A DNA stretch of 64,000 nt from Burkholderiales bacterium (GTDB lineage: Bacteria; Pseudomonadota; Gammaproteobacteria; Burkholderiales; Usitatibacteraceae): contig JAHCAK010000001.1 in assembly GCA_019634955.1 (NCBI GenBank), positions 124,001 to 188,000 of the forward strand. The letters run 5' to 3'. The notes beneath the pieces are model-generated. The model was given only the letters and a program-made list of their open reading frames with translations. It was not told where the DNA came from and did not search any database. The position numbers and the translations under genes are program-made. Shown here in pieces: positions 15,180-23,805 of this stretch (the first letter of the stretch is position 1; the number at the start of each line of letters is the position of its first letter).

Positions 15180-17152
15180 TCCGGCTGCCGGCGCCGCACC
15201 TGCCGCGACTGGCCGCGGCGTTCATGACGGCCCTCTCCCTGGGGGCGCACGCGCAGGGCGACTTCCTCGCGCCGCCCGCGAGCCTCGTGCTGGACGGCAT
15301 CCCGCCGATTCCGGCCGAGATCGCGGCGAAGACCGCGCCCTACTCCGAGTTCAAGCCCGGCACGCTCCTCGACTGGCATCCGGCGCGGCGCGAGGTCCTG
15401 GTGCGGCTTCGCCACGGCAACGCCGACCAGCTGCACCGCGTGGCCGAACCCGGCGCGGCGCCCGAGCCCCTGACCGACGCGCCCGACCCCGTGATGGCCG
15501 CGCGCTTCGAGCCGCGCGCGGGCGCCTGGGCGCTCTTCACCCACGGCGCGGGCGGCGACGAGGCCTGGCGCATCCACCGCCTCGACGCCGCGACGCGCGA
15601 GAGCGTGCCGGTGAGCCCCGAGGGGCGCCGCGCATCCGAACCCGTGTGGAGCCCGCGCGGCGACCGCTTCCTCTACACCACGGTGCCGCTCGACCGCACC
15701 AACGCGAGCCGCACGGCCACGACGGCGATCCACCTCGCCGACGCCACCGACCCCGGAAGCGCGCGCGTCGTGGCCGAGCTCCCCGGCGGCGGCTGGTTCG
15801 CCTTCGCCTTCTCCCCGGACGGCAGGCGCGTCGCCTTCATCGAGTACCTCTCCGCCCGGGAATCGCACGTGTGGGTCATGGACCTCGCCACGGCCAAGCG
15901 CCGCCGCGTCACCGCCGCCGCGAAGGGCGCGCCCGTGCACTACGGCGACCCGCAGTTCGCGCCCGACGGGAAGTCGCTCTTCGCCATCAGCGACCGCGGC
16001 TCGGAGCACCGCCACGTGGCGCGGATCGACCTCGCCACGGGCCGCGAGCAGGCGCTCGCCACGAACCTCCGGTTCGACGTCGAGGCGATCGCGCTCTCGG
16101 GCCCGGCGAAGCGCGTCGCCTTCGTCACCAACGAGGCCGGCTCGCACGTGCTGCGCTTCCTCGACCTCGCCACGCGCAAGGAGCTGCCGCGGCCGGCGCT
16201 CGTCTCCGGCGTGATCTCGGCGCTGCGCTGGCGCGGCGACGGCAGCGAGATCGCCTTCACGCACGCCTCCTCGCGCTCGCCCGGCGACGTCTTCTCCTAC
16301 GACGTGAAGGCGCACCGCGTCACGCGCTGGACCAACGGCAACAGCCCGTCGCTCAACGCCGCGGCCTTCCCCGAGCCGCGCGCCATCGCCTGGAAGAGCT
16401 TCGACGGGCGCGAGATCACCGGGCTCTACTACCACCCGCCGTCGCGTTTCGAGGGCGTGCGCCCCGTGGTCGTGAGCGTGCACGGCGGCCCCGAGGCGCA
16501 GGCGCGCGCGGGCTTCATCGGGCGCAACAACTACCTCGTGAACGAGCTGGGCATCGCGCTGGTCTACCCGAACGTGCGCGGCTCGCGCGGCTTCGGCAAG
16601 ACCTTCCTCGGCCTGGACGACGGCCGCCTGCGCGAGGATGCCGTGAAGGACCTCGGCGCGCTCCTCGACTGGATCGCGGCGCAGCCGGGGCTGGACGCCT
16701 CGCGCGTGCTGGTCACCGGCGGCAGCTACGGCGGCTACATGGCGCTCGCGGCGAGCGTTCACTTCGCGGACCGCATCGCTGGCGCCGTGAGCGTGGTGGG
16801 GATCTCCAACTTCGTCTCCTTCCTCGAGCGCACGGAGAGCTACAGGCGCGATCTTCGCCGCGTCGAGTACGGCGACGAGCGCGACCCGGCCATGCGCGCC
16901 TTCCTCGAGTCGATCTCGCCCCTCACCCACGCCGCGAGGATCGCGAAGCCGCTCTTCGTGGTGCAGGGCAGGAACGACCCGCGCGTGCCGTGGACGGAGG
17001 CCGCGCAGATCGTGGAGACGCTGAAGAGGAACGGCACGCCGGCCTGGTATCTCCTCGCCAACGACGAGGGCCACGGCTTCCGCAGGAAGGCGAACGCCGA
17101 CTTCCAGTTCGCCGCGACCGTGGAATTCATCCGCCGCACGCTCGCCCCCTGA
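15176..17152 (+). CDS. S9-family prolyl oligopeptidase-type serine peptidase, exported
   Basis: A 658-residue peptidase with a likely signal peptide (cleavage after HAQG). A beta-propeller covers roughly residues 50-370, with recurring SPDGRRVAF/APDGKSLFAI-type blades. A C-terminal alpha/beta hydrolase domain follows. The catalytic serine is S517 in GGSYGGYMAL, the Asp lies in QGRNDPRVPW and the His in DEGHGF. The oxyanion region VSVHGGPEAQ is also present. It probably trims peptides in the periplasm. It is coupled to the sulfurtransferase gene by a four-base overlap; the link in function is not obvious. Confidence 0.9.
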   Translation: MIRLPAPHLPRLAAAFMTALSLGAHAQGDFLAPPASLVLDGIPPIPAEIAAKTAPYSEFKPGTLLDWHPARREVLVRLRHGNADQLHRVAEPGAAPEPLTDAPDPVMAARFEPRAGAWALFTHGAGGDEAWRIHRLDAATRESVPVSPEGRRASEPVWSPRGDRFLYTTVPLDRTNASRTATTAIHLADATDPGSARVVAELPGGGWFAFAFSPDGRRVAFIEYLSARESHVWVMDLATAKRRRVTAAAKGAPVHYGDPQFAPDGKSLFAISDRGSEHRHVARIDLATGREQALATNLRFDVEAIALSGPAKRVAFVTNEAGSHVLRFLDLATRKELPRPALVSGVISALRWRGDGSEIAFTHASSRSPGDVFSYDVKAHRVTRWTNGNSPSLNAAAFPEPRAIAWKSFDGREITGLYYHPPSRFEGVRPVVVSVHGGPEAQARAGFIGRNNYLVNELGIALVYPNVRGSRGFGKTFLGLDDGRLREDAVKDLGALLDWIAAQPGLDASRVLVTGGSYGGYMALAASVHFADRIAGAVSVVGISNFVSFLERTESYRRDLRRVEYGDERDPAMRAFLESISPLTHAARIAKPLFVVQGRNDPRVPWTEAAQIVETLKRNGTPAWYLLANDEGHGFRRKANADFQFAATVEFIRRTLAP

Positions 17153-17178
17153 CGGCCGCCGGCGCCGCGGGAGGGACC

Positions 17179-17544
17179 ATGCTCGCCGACCTCATCCTGC
17201 TCGTGCACGCGGCCTTCGTGCTCTTCGTGGTCGGGGGCCTCTTCGCCACCTGGGCCGGCGCGGCGATGGGGAAGGCGTGGGCGAGGAACCCGTGGTTCCG
17301 CGGCCTGCACCTCGCGGCCATTGCCTTCGTGGTGGTGGAGTCCGTGCTCGGCTACACCTGCCCGCTCACGATCTGGGAGGACGCGCTGCGCGGCACGGCC
17401 GGCGGCGAGGGGTTCATCCAGCGCTGGGTGCGCGCGGCGCTCTACTGGAGCGCGCCGGCCTGGGTCTTCACGGCGATCTACGCCGCGTTCGGCGCGCTGG
17501 TGGCGGCGACCTGGTGGCTCGTGCCGCCGCGCAGGCGGGGCTAG
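17179..17544 (+). CDS. DUF2784 family membrane protein
   Basis: A 121-residue protein with four predicted membrane helices starting MLADLILLVHAAFVLFVVGG. It includes the DUF2784 signature region VESVLGYTCPLTIWED, which is conserved in this small family. Function is not known. It follows the S9 peptidase by 26 bases and converges on the response-regulator gene, with a four-base overlap at the stops. Confidence 0.82.
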   Translation: MLADLILLVHAAFVLFVVGGLFATWAGAAMGKAWARNPWFRGLHLAAIAFVVVESVLGYTCPLTIWEDALRGTAGGEGFIQRWVRAALYWSAPAWVFTAIYAAFGALVAATWWLVPPRRRG

Positions 17545-18116
17545 GCCCGGCCGAGCACCAGGTTCACCGCGGCCACGAGCGCGCTCATCTTGAAGGGCTT
17601 GCTCACGTAGCCGTCGGCGCCCGCGGCGAGGCCCGCCTTCACGTCGGAGGCCTCGGCCTTGCCGGTCATCATGATCACGGGCATGCGCACGAAGCGCGGG
17701 TGCGCCCGCAGGCGCGAGAGGATCTGCAGGCCGTCGGCGTCGGGCAGGACGATGTCGAGCAGGATCAGGTCCGGCAGGATCGGCTTGTTGATCTCGGCGT
17801 TGATCTGCGCGCGGTTGGCGGCGCGGCGCACCTCGAAGCCGGCGACGCTGAAGATCTCCGCGAGGAGGTTCGAGAGGTCCGGGTCGTCCTCCACCACGAG
17901 CAGGCAGTGGCGCTCGCCGTTGCGCGGCGGGATCTTCGCCGCCGCGCGCTTGGCGATGGCCACGTAGTAGCCGGCCTTGCGCAGCTCCGCGCCGCCGGAG
18001 GCGGCTTCCTTCTGCGCGGTCTCCAGCTGCAGCGCCGTGGGCGCGGGCGGCTGCACCTTCGCGGGCCTGGTGAAGTCGAGGTCGTCGTCCTCGGGCGCGG
18101 GCGGTTTCGCGTTCAT
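17541..18116 (-). CDS. Single-domain response regulator with N-terminal extension
   Basis: A 191-residue receiver protein. Residues 1-70 are a low-complexity, Pro/Ala-rich extension with a possible helix (LQLETAQKEAASGGAELRKAGYY). From 71 on is a CheY-like receiver with the acidic pocket E76-D77-D78, phospho-acceptor D121 in LILLDIVLPDADG, Thr in VIMMTGKAE and Lys in YVSKPFKMS. There is no output domain, so it probably acts by protein contacts. No partner kinase is adjacent. The ATG overlaps the plsY stop by four bases, suggesting co-transcription with lipid synthesis. Confidence 0.88.
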   Translation of the reverse strand: MNAKPPAPEDDDLDFTRPAKVQPPAPTALQLETAQKEAASGGAELRKAGYYVAIAKRAAAKIPPRNGERHCLLVVEDDPDLSNLLAEIFSVAGFEVRRAANRAQINAEINKPILPDLILLDIVLPDADGLQILSRLRAHPRFVRMPVIMMTGKAEASDVKAGLAAGADGYVSKPFKMSALVAAVNLVLGRA

Positions 18117-18712
18117 GTGGCGGCCTTCTTGTCCCCGATGCGGCTTTCCTCGCCGCGCAGGAGCTTGCGGATGTTGCCCTCGTGGCGCCAGACGAGCACC
18201 GCGCACATCGCGCAGGTGGCGGCGAAGAGCGGCCCGGCGCCGCGCCAGCCGTACACCGCGGCCGGGGCGACGATCGCCGCCACGAGGGAGCCGAGCGAAG
18301 AGTAGCGCGTGGCGACCACCACCGCCACCCAGGTCATCAAGGCCGCGGCGCCCACGCGCCAGTCGAGCGCGAGAATGGCCCCGGCCGCCGTGGCCACGCC
18401 CTTGCCGCCCTTGAAGCGCAGCCACACGGAGAACACGTGGCCGAGGAACGCCGAGAGCGCCACCACGGCCACCACCGTCTCGTCCATGCCGAGCCGGACG
18501 GCCACCCAGACGGGGAGCCACCCCTTCAGCGCGTCGCCGGCCAGCGTGAGGATGGCGGCCGCCTTGCTCCCGGAGCGAAGCACGTTGGTGGCGCCGGGGT
18601 TGCCGGAGCCGAAGGAGCGCGGGTCCGGCAGGCCCATCGCGCGGCTCACGAGCACGGCGAAGGGAATGGACCCGACGAGGTAGGCCGCGACGGCGGCGAG
18701 GAGCACGGTCAT
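18113..18712 (-). CDS. plsY: Acyl-phosphate:glycerol-3-phosphate acyltransferase PlsY
   Basis: A 199-residue membrane enzyme that moves an acyl chain from acyl-phosphate to glycerol-3-phosphate, the first step of phospholipid synthesis. The conserved loops are present: SFGSGNPGATNVLR (motif 1), GDALKGWLPVW and LRFKGGKGVATAAG (motif 2, acyl-phosphate/glycerol-3-phosphate site), and a shortened third motif near HEGNIRKLLRGEE. The length is normal. It is divergent from folB with a 62-base spacer; plsY next to folB is a common arrangement in proteobacteria. Confidence 0.95.
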   Translation of the reverse strand: MTVLLAAVAAYLVGSIPFAVLVSRAMGLPDPRSFGSGNPGATNVLRSGSKAAAILTLAGDALKGWLPVWVAVRLGMDETVVAVVALSAFLGHVFSVWLRFKGGKGVATAAGAILALDWRVGAAALMTWVAVVVATRYSSLGSLVAAIVAPAAVYGWRGAGPLFAATCAMCAVLVWRHEGNIRKLLRGEESRIGDKKAAT

Positions 18713-18774
18713 GGCGATACTCTACAATACGCGCTCGCCACCGCCCTCCCCCGCCCGCCGGCGCCCGCCCCCCG

Positions 18775-19137
18775 ATGGACACCATCTTCATCCGCGAATT
18801 CAAGGCCGACGCCTGGGTCGGGATCTACGACTGGGAGAAGCTGCGCCCGCAGACGCTGGAGCTGGAGATCGAGATCGGCATCCCGGGCGACGCGGCCGGG
18901 AAGTCGGACGACATCCACGACACCGTGCACTACGGGATGGTGGTCGAGCGCTTCGCGGCGGAGCTCGCGGAGAAGCGCTTCGGCCTGCTGGAGGCGCTGG
19001 CCGAGCACCTCGCGGGGATCGTCACGGGCGAGTTCAAGGCGCCCTGGGTGCGGATCTCGGTGGCGAAGCTGGGCCACATCCGTGGCGTGCGCAAGGTCGG
19101 CGTGACGATCGAGCGCGGCCGCGCTGCGAAGGGCTGA
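18775..19137 (+). CDS. folB: Dihydroneopterin aldolase FolB
   Basis: A 120-residue enzyme of folate synthesis that splits dihydroneopterin into hydroxymethyl-dihydropterin and glycolaldehyde. Family features are DTIFIREFKADAWVGIYDWE (pterin pocket), the substrate-site stretch IHDTVHYGMVVERF, LLEALAEHLAGIV with the conserved acidic residue, and VGVTIERGR at the end. Length is typical. A possible -10 box TACAAT lies at 18723-18728 but the matching -35 is poor. A DUF2905 gene follows after seven bases. Confidence 0.93.
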   Translation: MDTIFIREFKADAWVGIYDWEKLRPQTLELEIEIGIPGDAAGKSDDIHDTVHYGMVVERFAAELAEKRFGLLEALAEHLAGIVTGEFKAPWVRISVAKLGHIRGVRKVGVTIERGRAAKG

Positions 19138-19144
19138 GTCCGCC

Positions 19145-19339
19145 ATGCTCAAGTGGGCCCTGGTGATCGTGGTGGCGGTGGTGGTGCTCTCGCTCTTCGC
19201 GCCGCAGTTCTCGAAGATGGGGCTGGGGCGGCTTCCGGGCGACATCACCGTGCGCTTCCGCGGGCGGCTCGTGTACCTGCCCATCACCACGACCGTGCTC
19301 ATCTCGCTCGCGCTCACGGCGCTGGGGCGGCTGATCTAG
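19145..19339 (+). CDS. DUF2905 family small membrane protein
   Basis: A 64-residue protein with two hydrophobic segments, LKWALVIVVAVVVLSLFAP and LVYLPITTTVLISLALTALG. Between them is the conserved middle GLGRLPGDITVRFRGR, which marks the DUF2905 family. Function unknown. It follows folB by seven bases and so is probably co-transcribed with it. It converges on the BPSS1780-type gene with a four-base overlap at the stops. Confidence 0.85.
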   Translation: MLKWALVIVVAVVVLSLFAPQFSKMGLGRLPGDITVRFRGRLVYLPITTTVLISLALTALGRLI

Positions 19340-20136
19340 CCTTCGGCGTCGTCCGGCTCGGTGAAGACGGCGCGGTAGGAGGTGTAGGCGGTCGCGAGAA
19401 GCACCGGCGCCCACACGAAGAGCCCCAGCCCGACCGGGAGGATGGCCACGATGAAGAGCAGCAGCATCACGATCCCGTAGACCAGGAACGGGACGAAATT
19501 GCGCAGGCAGGCGGCGAAGCTCGCCTTCATGGCGGGGATCGCCGGCACGTCGTGCAGCATCGCGAGCGCCGGCGCGAACCAGTAGGCCGCCATCAGCGGC
19601 ACGGCGAGCGCCATCGCGACGAGACCCGCGAGCAGGATGCGCAGCGGATCCTCCGGCAGCGCATTCAGGATCCCGGCCTCGTCGCCGCGGATCACCGCCC
19701 ACAGGAGCGAGGGTCCCGCCACGAGGCCGAACGCGCCCATCACGACGATCTCGCCCGCCACGTAGACGATGCCGATGGCGAGGAGCAGCCCCGTGTTGCG
19801 CCGGAACCCCGCGAGCAGATGCTCGAGCTCCATGTCGCCGCCCGTCTCCAGCGACCGGCAGCCGAGCACGATGCCGCCCATGAGGATGGGGGAGACGAGG
19901 CTCCCGACCCAGGTGCCGACCCACGGCACCATCGAGAGCCCGAGGTGCACGAGCACGAAGAGCACCATGAACACGATCCACATGACGGAGGCGCGGCGGA
20001 AGAGCCGCCAGGCGTCGCCGATCCAGTCCACGCCCGCGCCGGCGCGCACCTTGCGGCCCGGCATCACGAGGGCGGGCGGGCCGGGATCGTTGGCGGCCGG
20101 CCCGGGCAGCGGGAGGCCCGGTTCGTTGGCGTGCAT
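19336..20136 (-). CDS. BPSS1780-type multi-pass membrane protein
   Basis: A 266-residue inner-membrane protein with about six helices, resembling the BPSS1780 family found mainly in Betaproteobacteria. The N-terminal 40 residues are Pro/Gly-rich and cytoplasmic. The family signature DWIGDAWRLFRRASVMWIVF precedes helix one, and LRNFVPFLVYGIVML lies near the C-terminus. I use the ATG at 20136, since upstream in-frame sequence is not membrane-protein-like. Function unknown. It is the last gene of the minus-strand run that begins with the SuyA-like gene. Confidence 0.8.
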   Translation of the reverse strand: MHANEPGLPLPGPAANDPGPPALVMPGRKVRAGAGVDWIGDAWRLFRRASVMWIVFMVLFVLVHLGLSMVPWVGTWVGSLVSPILMGGIVLGCRSLETGGDMELEHLLAGFRRNTGLLLAIGIVYVAGEIVVMGAFGLVAGPSLLWAVIRGDEAGILNALPEDPLRILLAGLVAMALAVPLMAAYWFAPALAMLHDVPAIPAMKASFAACLRNFVPFLVYGIVMLLLFIVAILPVGLGLFVWAPVLLATAYTSYRAVFTEPDDAEG

Positions 20137-20173
20137 GGGCGGTTTCGTGGTGCGGGAGGAAGTGAGCGGAAGG

Positions 20174-20656
20174 CTACTCTTCGCGCCCAACCTCAACAAG
20201 GACGGGCGAGAGCACGCGCGTGATCTCCGACGGCGCCATGCCGAGGAGGTAGCCGCGCCGCCCGCCGTTGATGAGGATGCGCGGCAGGTCGAGGATCGTG
20301 CGCTCGAGGTAGACGGGCATGCGCTTGCGCGTGCCGAAGGGCGAGCAGCCGCCGACGAGGTAGCCGGAGTGGCGCGTGGCGTCCTCGGGCTTGCAGGGGA
20401 AGACGCGCTTGGCGCCCGCCACGCGCGCGAGTTCCTTCGTCGAGACCTTGCGGTCGCCGTGCATCAGCACCACGAGCGGCTCGCCCTTGTCCGTCTCCAT
20501 GACGAGGGTCTTCACCACCTCGTGCTCGGGCACGCCCAGCGACGACGACGACACCGCCGTGCCGCCGTGCTCGACGTAGTCGTAGAAATGCTCGGTGTAC
20601 TTCACGCCGTGGGCGGCGAGGAAGGCGGTGGCGGGGGTGCCGGTGTGCTTGGCCAT
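20174..20656 (-). CDS. ybaK: Cys-tRNA(Pro)/Cys-tRNA(Cys) deacylase YbaK
   Basis: A 160-residue trans-editing enzyme that removes cysteine from mischarged tRNA-Pro. It has the YbaK/EbsC fold with the catalytic lysine region LVVLMHGDRKVSTKEL and the conserved glycine loop HSGYLVGGCSPFGTRKRMPVYLE (positions about 96-118). The C-terminal INGGRRGYLLGM is also typical. The ATG at 20656 lies 17 bases after the TSUP stop. Confidence 0.93.
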   Translation of the reverse strand: MAKHTGTPATAFLAAHGVKYTEHFYDYVEHGGTAVSSSSLGVPEHEVVKTLVMETDKGEPLVVLMHGDRKVSTKELARVAGAKRVFPCKPEDATRHSGYLVGGCSPFGTRKRMPVYLERTILDLPRILINGGRRGYLLGMAPSEITRVLSPVLVEVGREE

Positions 20657-20673
20657 GGTCGTCGGCGGCGAGC

Positions 20674-21426
20674 TTACAGCAGCGTGCGCAGGAGCAGGGC
20701 CGTCCCGCTCGCGATGAGGACGGCGCCGACCGCCCGGCGCATCTGCTCGTTGGTGAAGCCGGTGTGGATGCGCGAGCCCAGCCGCAGCCCCAGCCACGCG
20801 AACGGGATGCCCGCCGCGAAGCCGGCGAGGATCACGGGCTTGAGCGCGAGCCCCGCCAGCGCGTAGAGCGCCGTGCGCAGCGTGGCCGAGATCGAGATGA
20901 TGGTGGAGACGGTCGAGCGGATCTCGCCCTTGTCGCGCAGCCGCCCGGCGAGGTAAGCCACGTTGATCGGCCCGCCCGCGCCGAAGACGGAGGCGCAGAA
21001 CCCCGCCGTGGAACCGGCCGGGATGCACCACCACGGCGAGATCGTCCCCTTGGGCGACGGGTTCAGGATCGAGTGCACGCCCACCGCCAGCGTGAAGAGC
21101 GCGAGCGCGACCTTCAGCGGCTCCTGCGGCACGGTCACGAGGGCGGCCACGCCCGCCACGATCCCCACCACCATGAAGGGCATGATGCGCTTCAACTCCG
21201 GCACGCTCACCTGCCTGCGACCGGCGGTTCCCACCGAGACGGCGGCGACGAGGTCGCCCAGCGTCATGAGCGGGATCACCACCGTGGGCGGCAGCCAGAT
21301 GGCGAGGATGGGCACCGCGATCACCGTGGAGCCGAACCCGGACATCCCGAACACCGTGTAGGCGAACACGAGGGTGAGCGGGGCCACCACCCAGAACGCC
21401 AGCGGCAGCTGCGCGAGCTCGCTCAT
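20674..21426 (-). CDS. TauE/SafE (TSUP) family exporter
   Basis: A 250-residue membrane protein with eight predicted helices in two repeats, each carrying the TSUP glycine motif (VFGMSGFGSTVIAVPIL and GFCASVFGAGGPINVAYL). The family exports sulfite, sulfoacetate and similar anions. It is in the same minus-strand run as the SuyA/SuyB-like lyase genes, overlapping xerD by four bases, so export of sulfite released by the lyase is an attractive inference. Many TSUP proteins have other or unknown substrates. Confidence 0.88.
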   Translation of the reverse strand: MSELAQLPLAFWVVAPLTLVFAYTVFGMSGFGSTVIAVPILAIWLPPTVVIPLMTLGDLVAAVSVGTAGRRQVSVPELKRIMPFMVVGIVAGVAALVTVPQEPLKVALALFTLAVGVHSILNPSPKGTISPWWCIPAGSTAGFCASVFGAGGPINVAYLAGRLRDKGEIRSTVSTIISISATLRTALYALAGLALKPVILAGFAAGIPFAWLGLRLGSRIHTGFTNEQMRRAVGAVLIASGTALLLRTLL

Positions 21427-22334
21427 CCGCGCGGGTGGTGCTTCGCGTGGATGCGCTTCAGGCGCTCGCGCGCCACGTGCGTGTAGATCTGCGTCGTGGA
21501 GATGTCGGCGTGCCCGAGCAGGAGCTGCACCACGCGCAGGTCCGCGCCGTGGTTGATGAGGTGCGTGGCGAAGGCGTGGCGGAGCGTGTGCGGGGAGATC
21601 GCCGTGCGGATGCCCGCCTTCGCGGCGTAGCGCTTCACCAGCCCCCAGAACGCCTGCCGCGTCATCGCCGCGCCGCGCGCCGTGACGAAGAGCGCGTCCG
21701 ACTTCCGCGCCCCGAGGATCGCCGGCCGCGCGAGCTTCTGGTAGCGCTGGATCCAGTCGAGCGCCTCCTCGCCAAGGGGCGCGAGGCGTTCCTTCGCGCC
21801 CTTGCCCAGCACGCGCACCACGCCCATGTCGAGGCTCACCTGCTGCACCTTGAGGCCGGTGAGCTCCGAGACGCGCAACCCGCTCGCGTAGAGCGTCTCC
21901 AGCATCGCCTTGTCGCGAAGCCCGAGGTCCGTGGCGGTCTCGGGCGCGGCGAGGAGCGCCTCCACCTCCGCCTCCGAGAGCGACTTGGGCAGCGAGCGGG
22001 GCAGCTTCGGCGCCTCGATCCGCGCGCAGGGGTCGTCCTGGCGCAGGCCCTCGAGCAGGAGGAAGCGGTAGAAGCGCCGCAGCGACGAGACGAGCCGGCC
22101 CGTGGTGCGCGGCTTCGCCTTCTTCGCCTCCACCTGCCAGGCGAGGTGGCGCGAGAGGTCGGCCGCGCCCGCCGCGAGCAGCCCCGGCCCGCCCTGCGTG
22201 GCGAGCCAGGCGGCGAACTGCGTGAGGTCGCGGCGGTAGGCTTCAAGCGTGTTCCTCGCGAGCCCGTCGGCGAGCCAGGCGGCGTCGCAGAAGCGCTCGA
22301 CGAGCCGCTGGTCAGCTTCCGCGGGCGCCTTCAT
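21423..22334 (-). CDS. xerD: Site-specific tyrosine recombinase XerD
   Basis: A 303-residue recombinase that with XerC resolves chromosome dimers at dif. The N-terminal core-binding domain starts around LARNTLEAYRRDLTQFA. The catalytic domain has Arg in ASGLRVSELTGL, Lys in the VLGKGAKERL hairpin, His-x-x-Arg in HTLRHAFATHL, His in LLGHADISTTQIYTHV and the nucleophile Tyr in the same segment (QIYTHV). Length and spacing match XerD rather than phage integrases. It overlaps the ogt gene by 23 bases. Confidence 0.93.
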   Translation of the reverse strand: MKAPAEADQRLVERFCDAAWLADGLARNTLEAYRRDLTQFAAWLATQGGPGLLAAGAADLSRHLAWQVEAKKAKPRTTGRLVSSLRRFYRFLLLEGLRQDDPCARIEAPKLPRSLPKSLSEAEVEALLAAPETATDLGLRDKAMLETLYASGLRVSELTGLKVQQVSLDMGVVRVLGKGAKERLAPLGEEALDWIQRYQKLARPAILGARKSDALFVTARGAAMTRQAFWGLVKRYAAKAGIRTAISPHTLRHAFATHLINHGADLRVVQLLLGHADISTTQIYTHVARERLKRIHAKHHPRG

Positions 22335-22794
22335 GGGCCAGCAGCCAGCGCTTGATGGAAAGCTCGAAGCCCTCCTGCCGCGCGCCCATGAAGCCGCCCA
22401 GCGAGCCGTTGGCGCCCACCACGCGGTGGCAGGGCACGACGATGGGCAACGGGTTCGCGCCGCAGGCACCGCCCACGGCGCGCGCCGAGGAGCCGATCGA
22501 CTTCGCGAGCTCCCCGTAGGTGCGGGTCTCCCCCGCGGGGATGGCGCACATCGCTTCCCAGACGGAGAGCTGGTGGCGCGTGCCGGTGAGCTTCATCGGC
22601 AGGTCGAACACGAAGCCCGGGTTGTCGAGGTAGGACTGCAGCTGCACGCAGGCGAGGAAGGCGACCGTGCCGCGCTTGGGCGCGAGCGCCGGCACGTCCG
22701 GCGAGAGGTAGCGGATCCCGGTCACGTGCGTGTCGGTCGCGGAAATGCCCACCGTGCCGAACGGCGTGCGCACGCAGGCCTGGAAGGGCGCCAC
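22312..22794 (-). CDS. ogt: Methylated-DNA-protein-cysteine methyltransferase
   Basis: A 160-residue suicide repair protein that takes O6-methyl groups from guanine. The active site is IVVPCHRVVGANGSLGGF, with the helix-turn-helix region TRTYGELAKSIGSSARAVGGACG before it and an N-terminal ribonuclease-like domain. It begins with GTG directly after the stop of the Ldh2 gene and overlaps xerD at its 3' end. There is no Ada-type activator domain, so it is the constitutive Ogt form. Confidence 0.92.
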   Translation of the reverse strand: MAPFQACVRTPFGTVGISATDTHVTGIRYLSPDVPALAPKRGTVAFLACVQLQSYLDNPGFVFDLPMKLTGTRHQLSVWEAMCAIPAGETRTYGELAKSIGSSARAVGGACGANPLPIVVPCHRVVGANGSLGGFMGARQEGFELSIKRWLLAHEGARGS

Positions 22795-23805
22795 TCAGCC
22801 TTCCCCTGCGAGCGAACGCATCTTCGCGGCGAGATCGGGCGCGATGGCGATGCCTTCGCGCGCAATGCGCTCGCGGTTGGCGCGGCGGCGGTCGCCCGGC
22901 AGGCGCACGCCCGCGTCGGCGAGCATGGCGGCCACCAGCGTCTCGACGCGCTCGAGGAAGACCTCGCGGCCGGCGAGCGCGTCGGGGTCGATGGCGAGGA
23001 AGGCCTGGCCGATGCGCGTGGGGCGGCCCGCCTCCGTGAAGAAGCTGTCGGACTCGAAGCCGAAGGCCGCGCCCGAGAGCGCGCACGCGAGCAGTTCCAC
23101 GGTGAGGGCGAGCATCGCGCCCTTGGCGCCGCCCGCGGGCAGCATCATGCCCTCGAGGCCCGCCTTCGGGTCCGTCGTCGGGTTGCCGTCCTTGTCGAGC
23201 GCCCAGCCGAGGGGAATAGGCTTGCCCTCCCGCGCGGCCACCATGAGCTTGCCGCGCGCCACTTCCGAGAGGCTCAGGTCGATCACCATCGGGGGTGCGT
23301 CGCGGCGCGGGAACGCGGCCGCGATGGGGTTGGTGCCGAAGAGCGCGCGCTTGCCGCCCCACATGGGCATCGCGGCGGGCGAGTTGCCGAAGGCGAGGCC
23401 CACGAGGCCGGCCTCGGCGATGGGCTCGGCGTGGAACGCGGCCACGCCGAAGTGGTTGCTGTTGGCGACCGACGCGAAGGCGACGCCGTGGGCCTTCGCG
23501 CGCGCGACCGCCTCCTTCACGGCGAGCGCGCAGGCCTCGAAGGCGAGCCCGCCGCCGGCATCGACGAGGCAGGCGCCGCCGCGTTCGCGCGCCACGCGCG
23601 GCACGGCAGACCCGGTCGCGCGGCCGTTCCGCACGTGCCCGCAGTACTGTGGGATGCGCGAGGCGCCGTGCGACGGGATGCCGTCCAGCTCGGCGGCGAG
23701 GAGCGCCGCGGCGGTGTGGGAGGCCATGGCCGGCGTGGCCCCGGATTTCTCCAGGGCGCGGCGCATGAGGTCGAGGAGGGAGGCGGGCGCGAAGCGTTCG
23801 GTCAT
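22795..23805 (-). CDS. Ldh2/malate dehydrogenase-family oxidoreductase
   Basis: A 336-residue NAD(P)-dependent 2-hydroxyacid dehydrogenase of the Ldh2/MDH2 (YbiC/ComC) family. Typical segments are LDGIPSHGASRIPQY with the conserved His, SNHFGVAAFHAEPIAEAG (nucleotide side), and GTNPIAAAFP. The family includes malate, sulfolactate (ComC), ureidoglycolate and other dehydrogenases, so the substrate cannot be read directly. Since the operon also encodes SuyA/SuyB-like lyase subunits, interconversion of sulfolactate and sulfopyruvate is the best contextual guess. The ATG overlaps the TRAP permease stop by four bases. Confidence 0.85.
   Translation of the reverse strand: MTERFAPASLLDLMRRALEKSGATPAMASHTAAALLAAELDGIPSHGASRIPQYCGHVRNGRATGSAVPRVARERGGACLVDAGGGLAFEACALAVKEAVARAKAHGVAFASVANSNHFGVAAFHAEPIAEAGLVGLAFGNSPAAMPMWGGKRALFGTNPIAAAFPRRDAPPMVIDLSLSEVARGKLMVAAREGKPIPLGWALDKDGNPTTDPKAGLEGMMLPAGGAKGAMLALTVELLACALSGAAFGFESDSFFTEAGRPTRIGQAFLAIDPDALAGREVFLERVETLVAAMLADAGVRLPGDRRRANRERIAREGIAIAPDLAAKMRSLAGEG

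Noticed and set aside
21423-22334. Phage or integrative-element integrase
   Set aside because: Length, motif spacing and the setting between housekeeping genes fit XerD. No attachment site, tRNA or phage genes are nearby.
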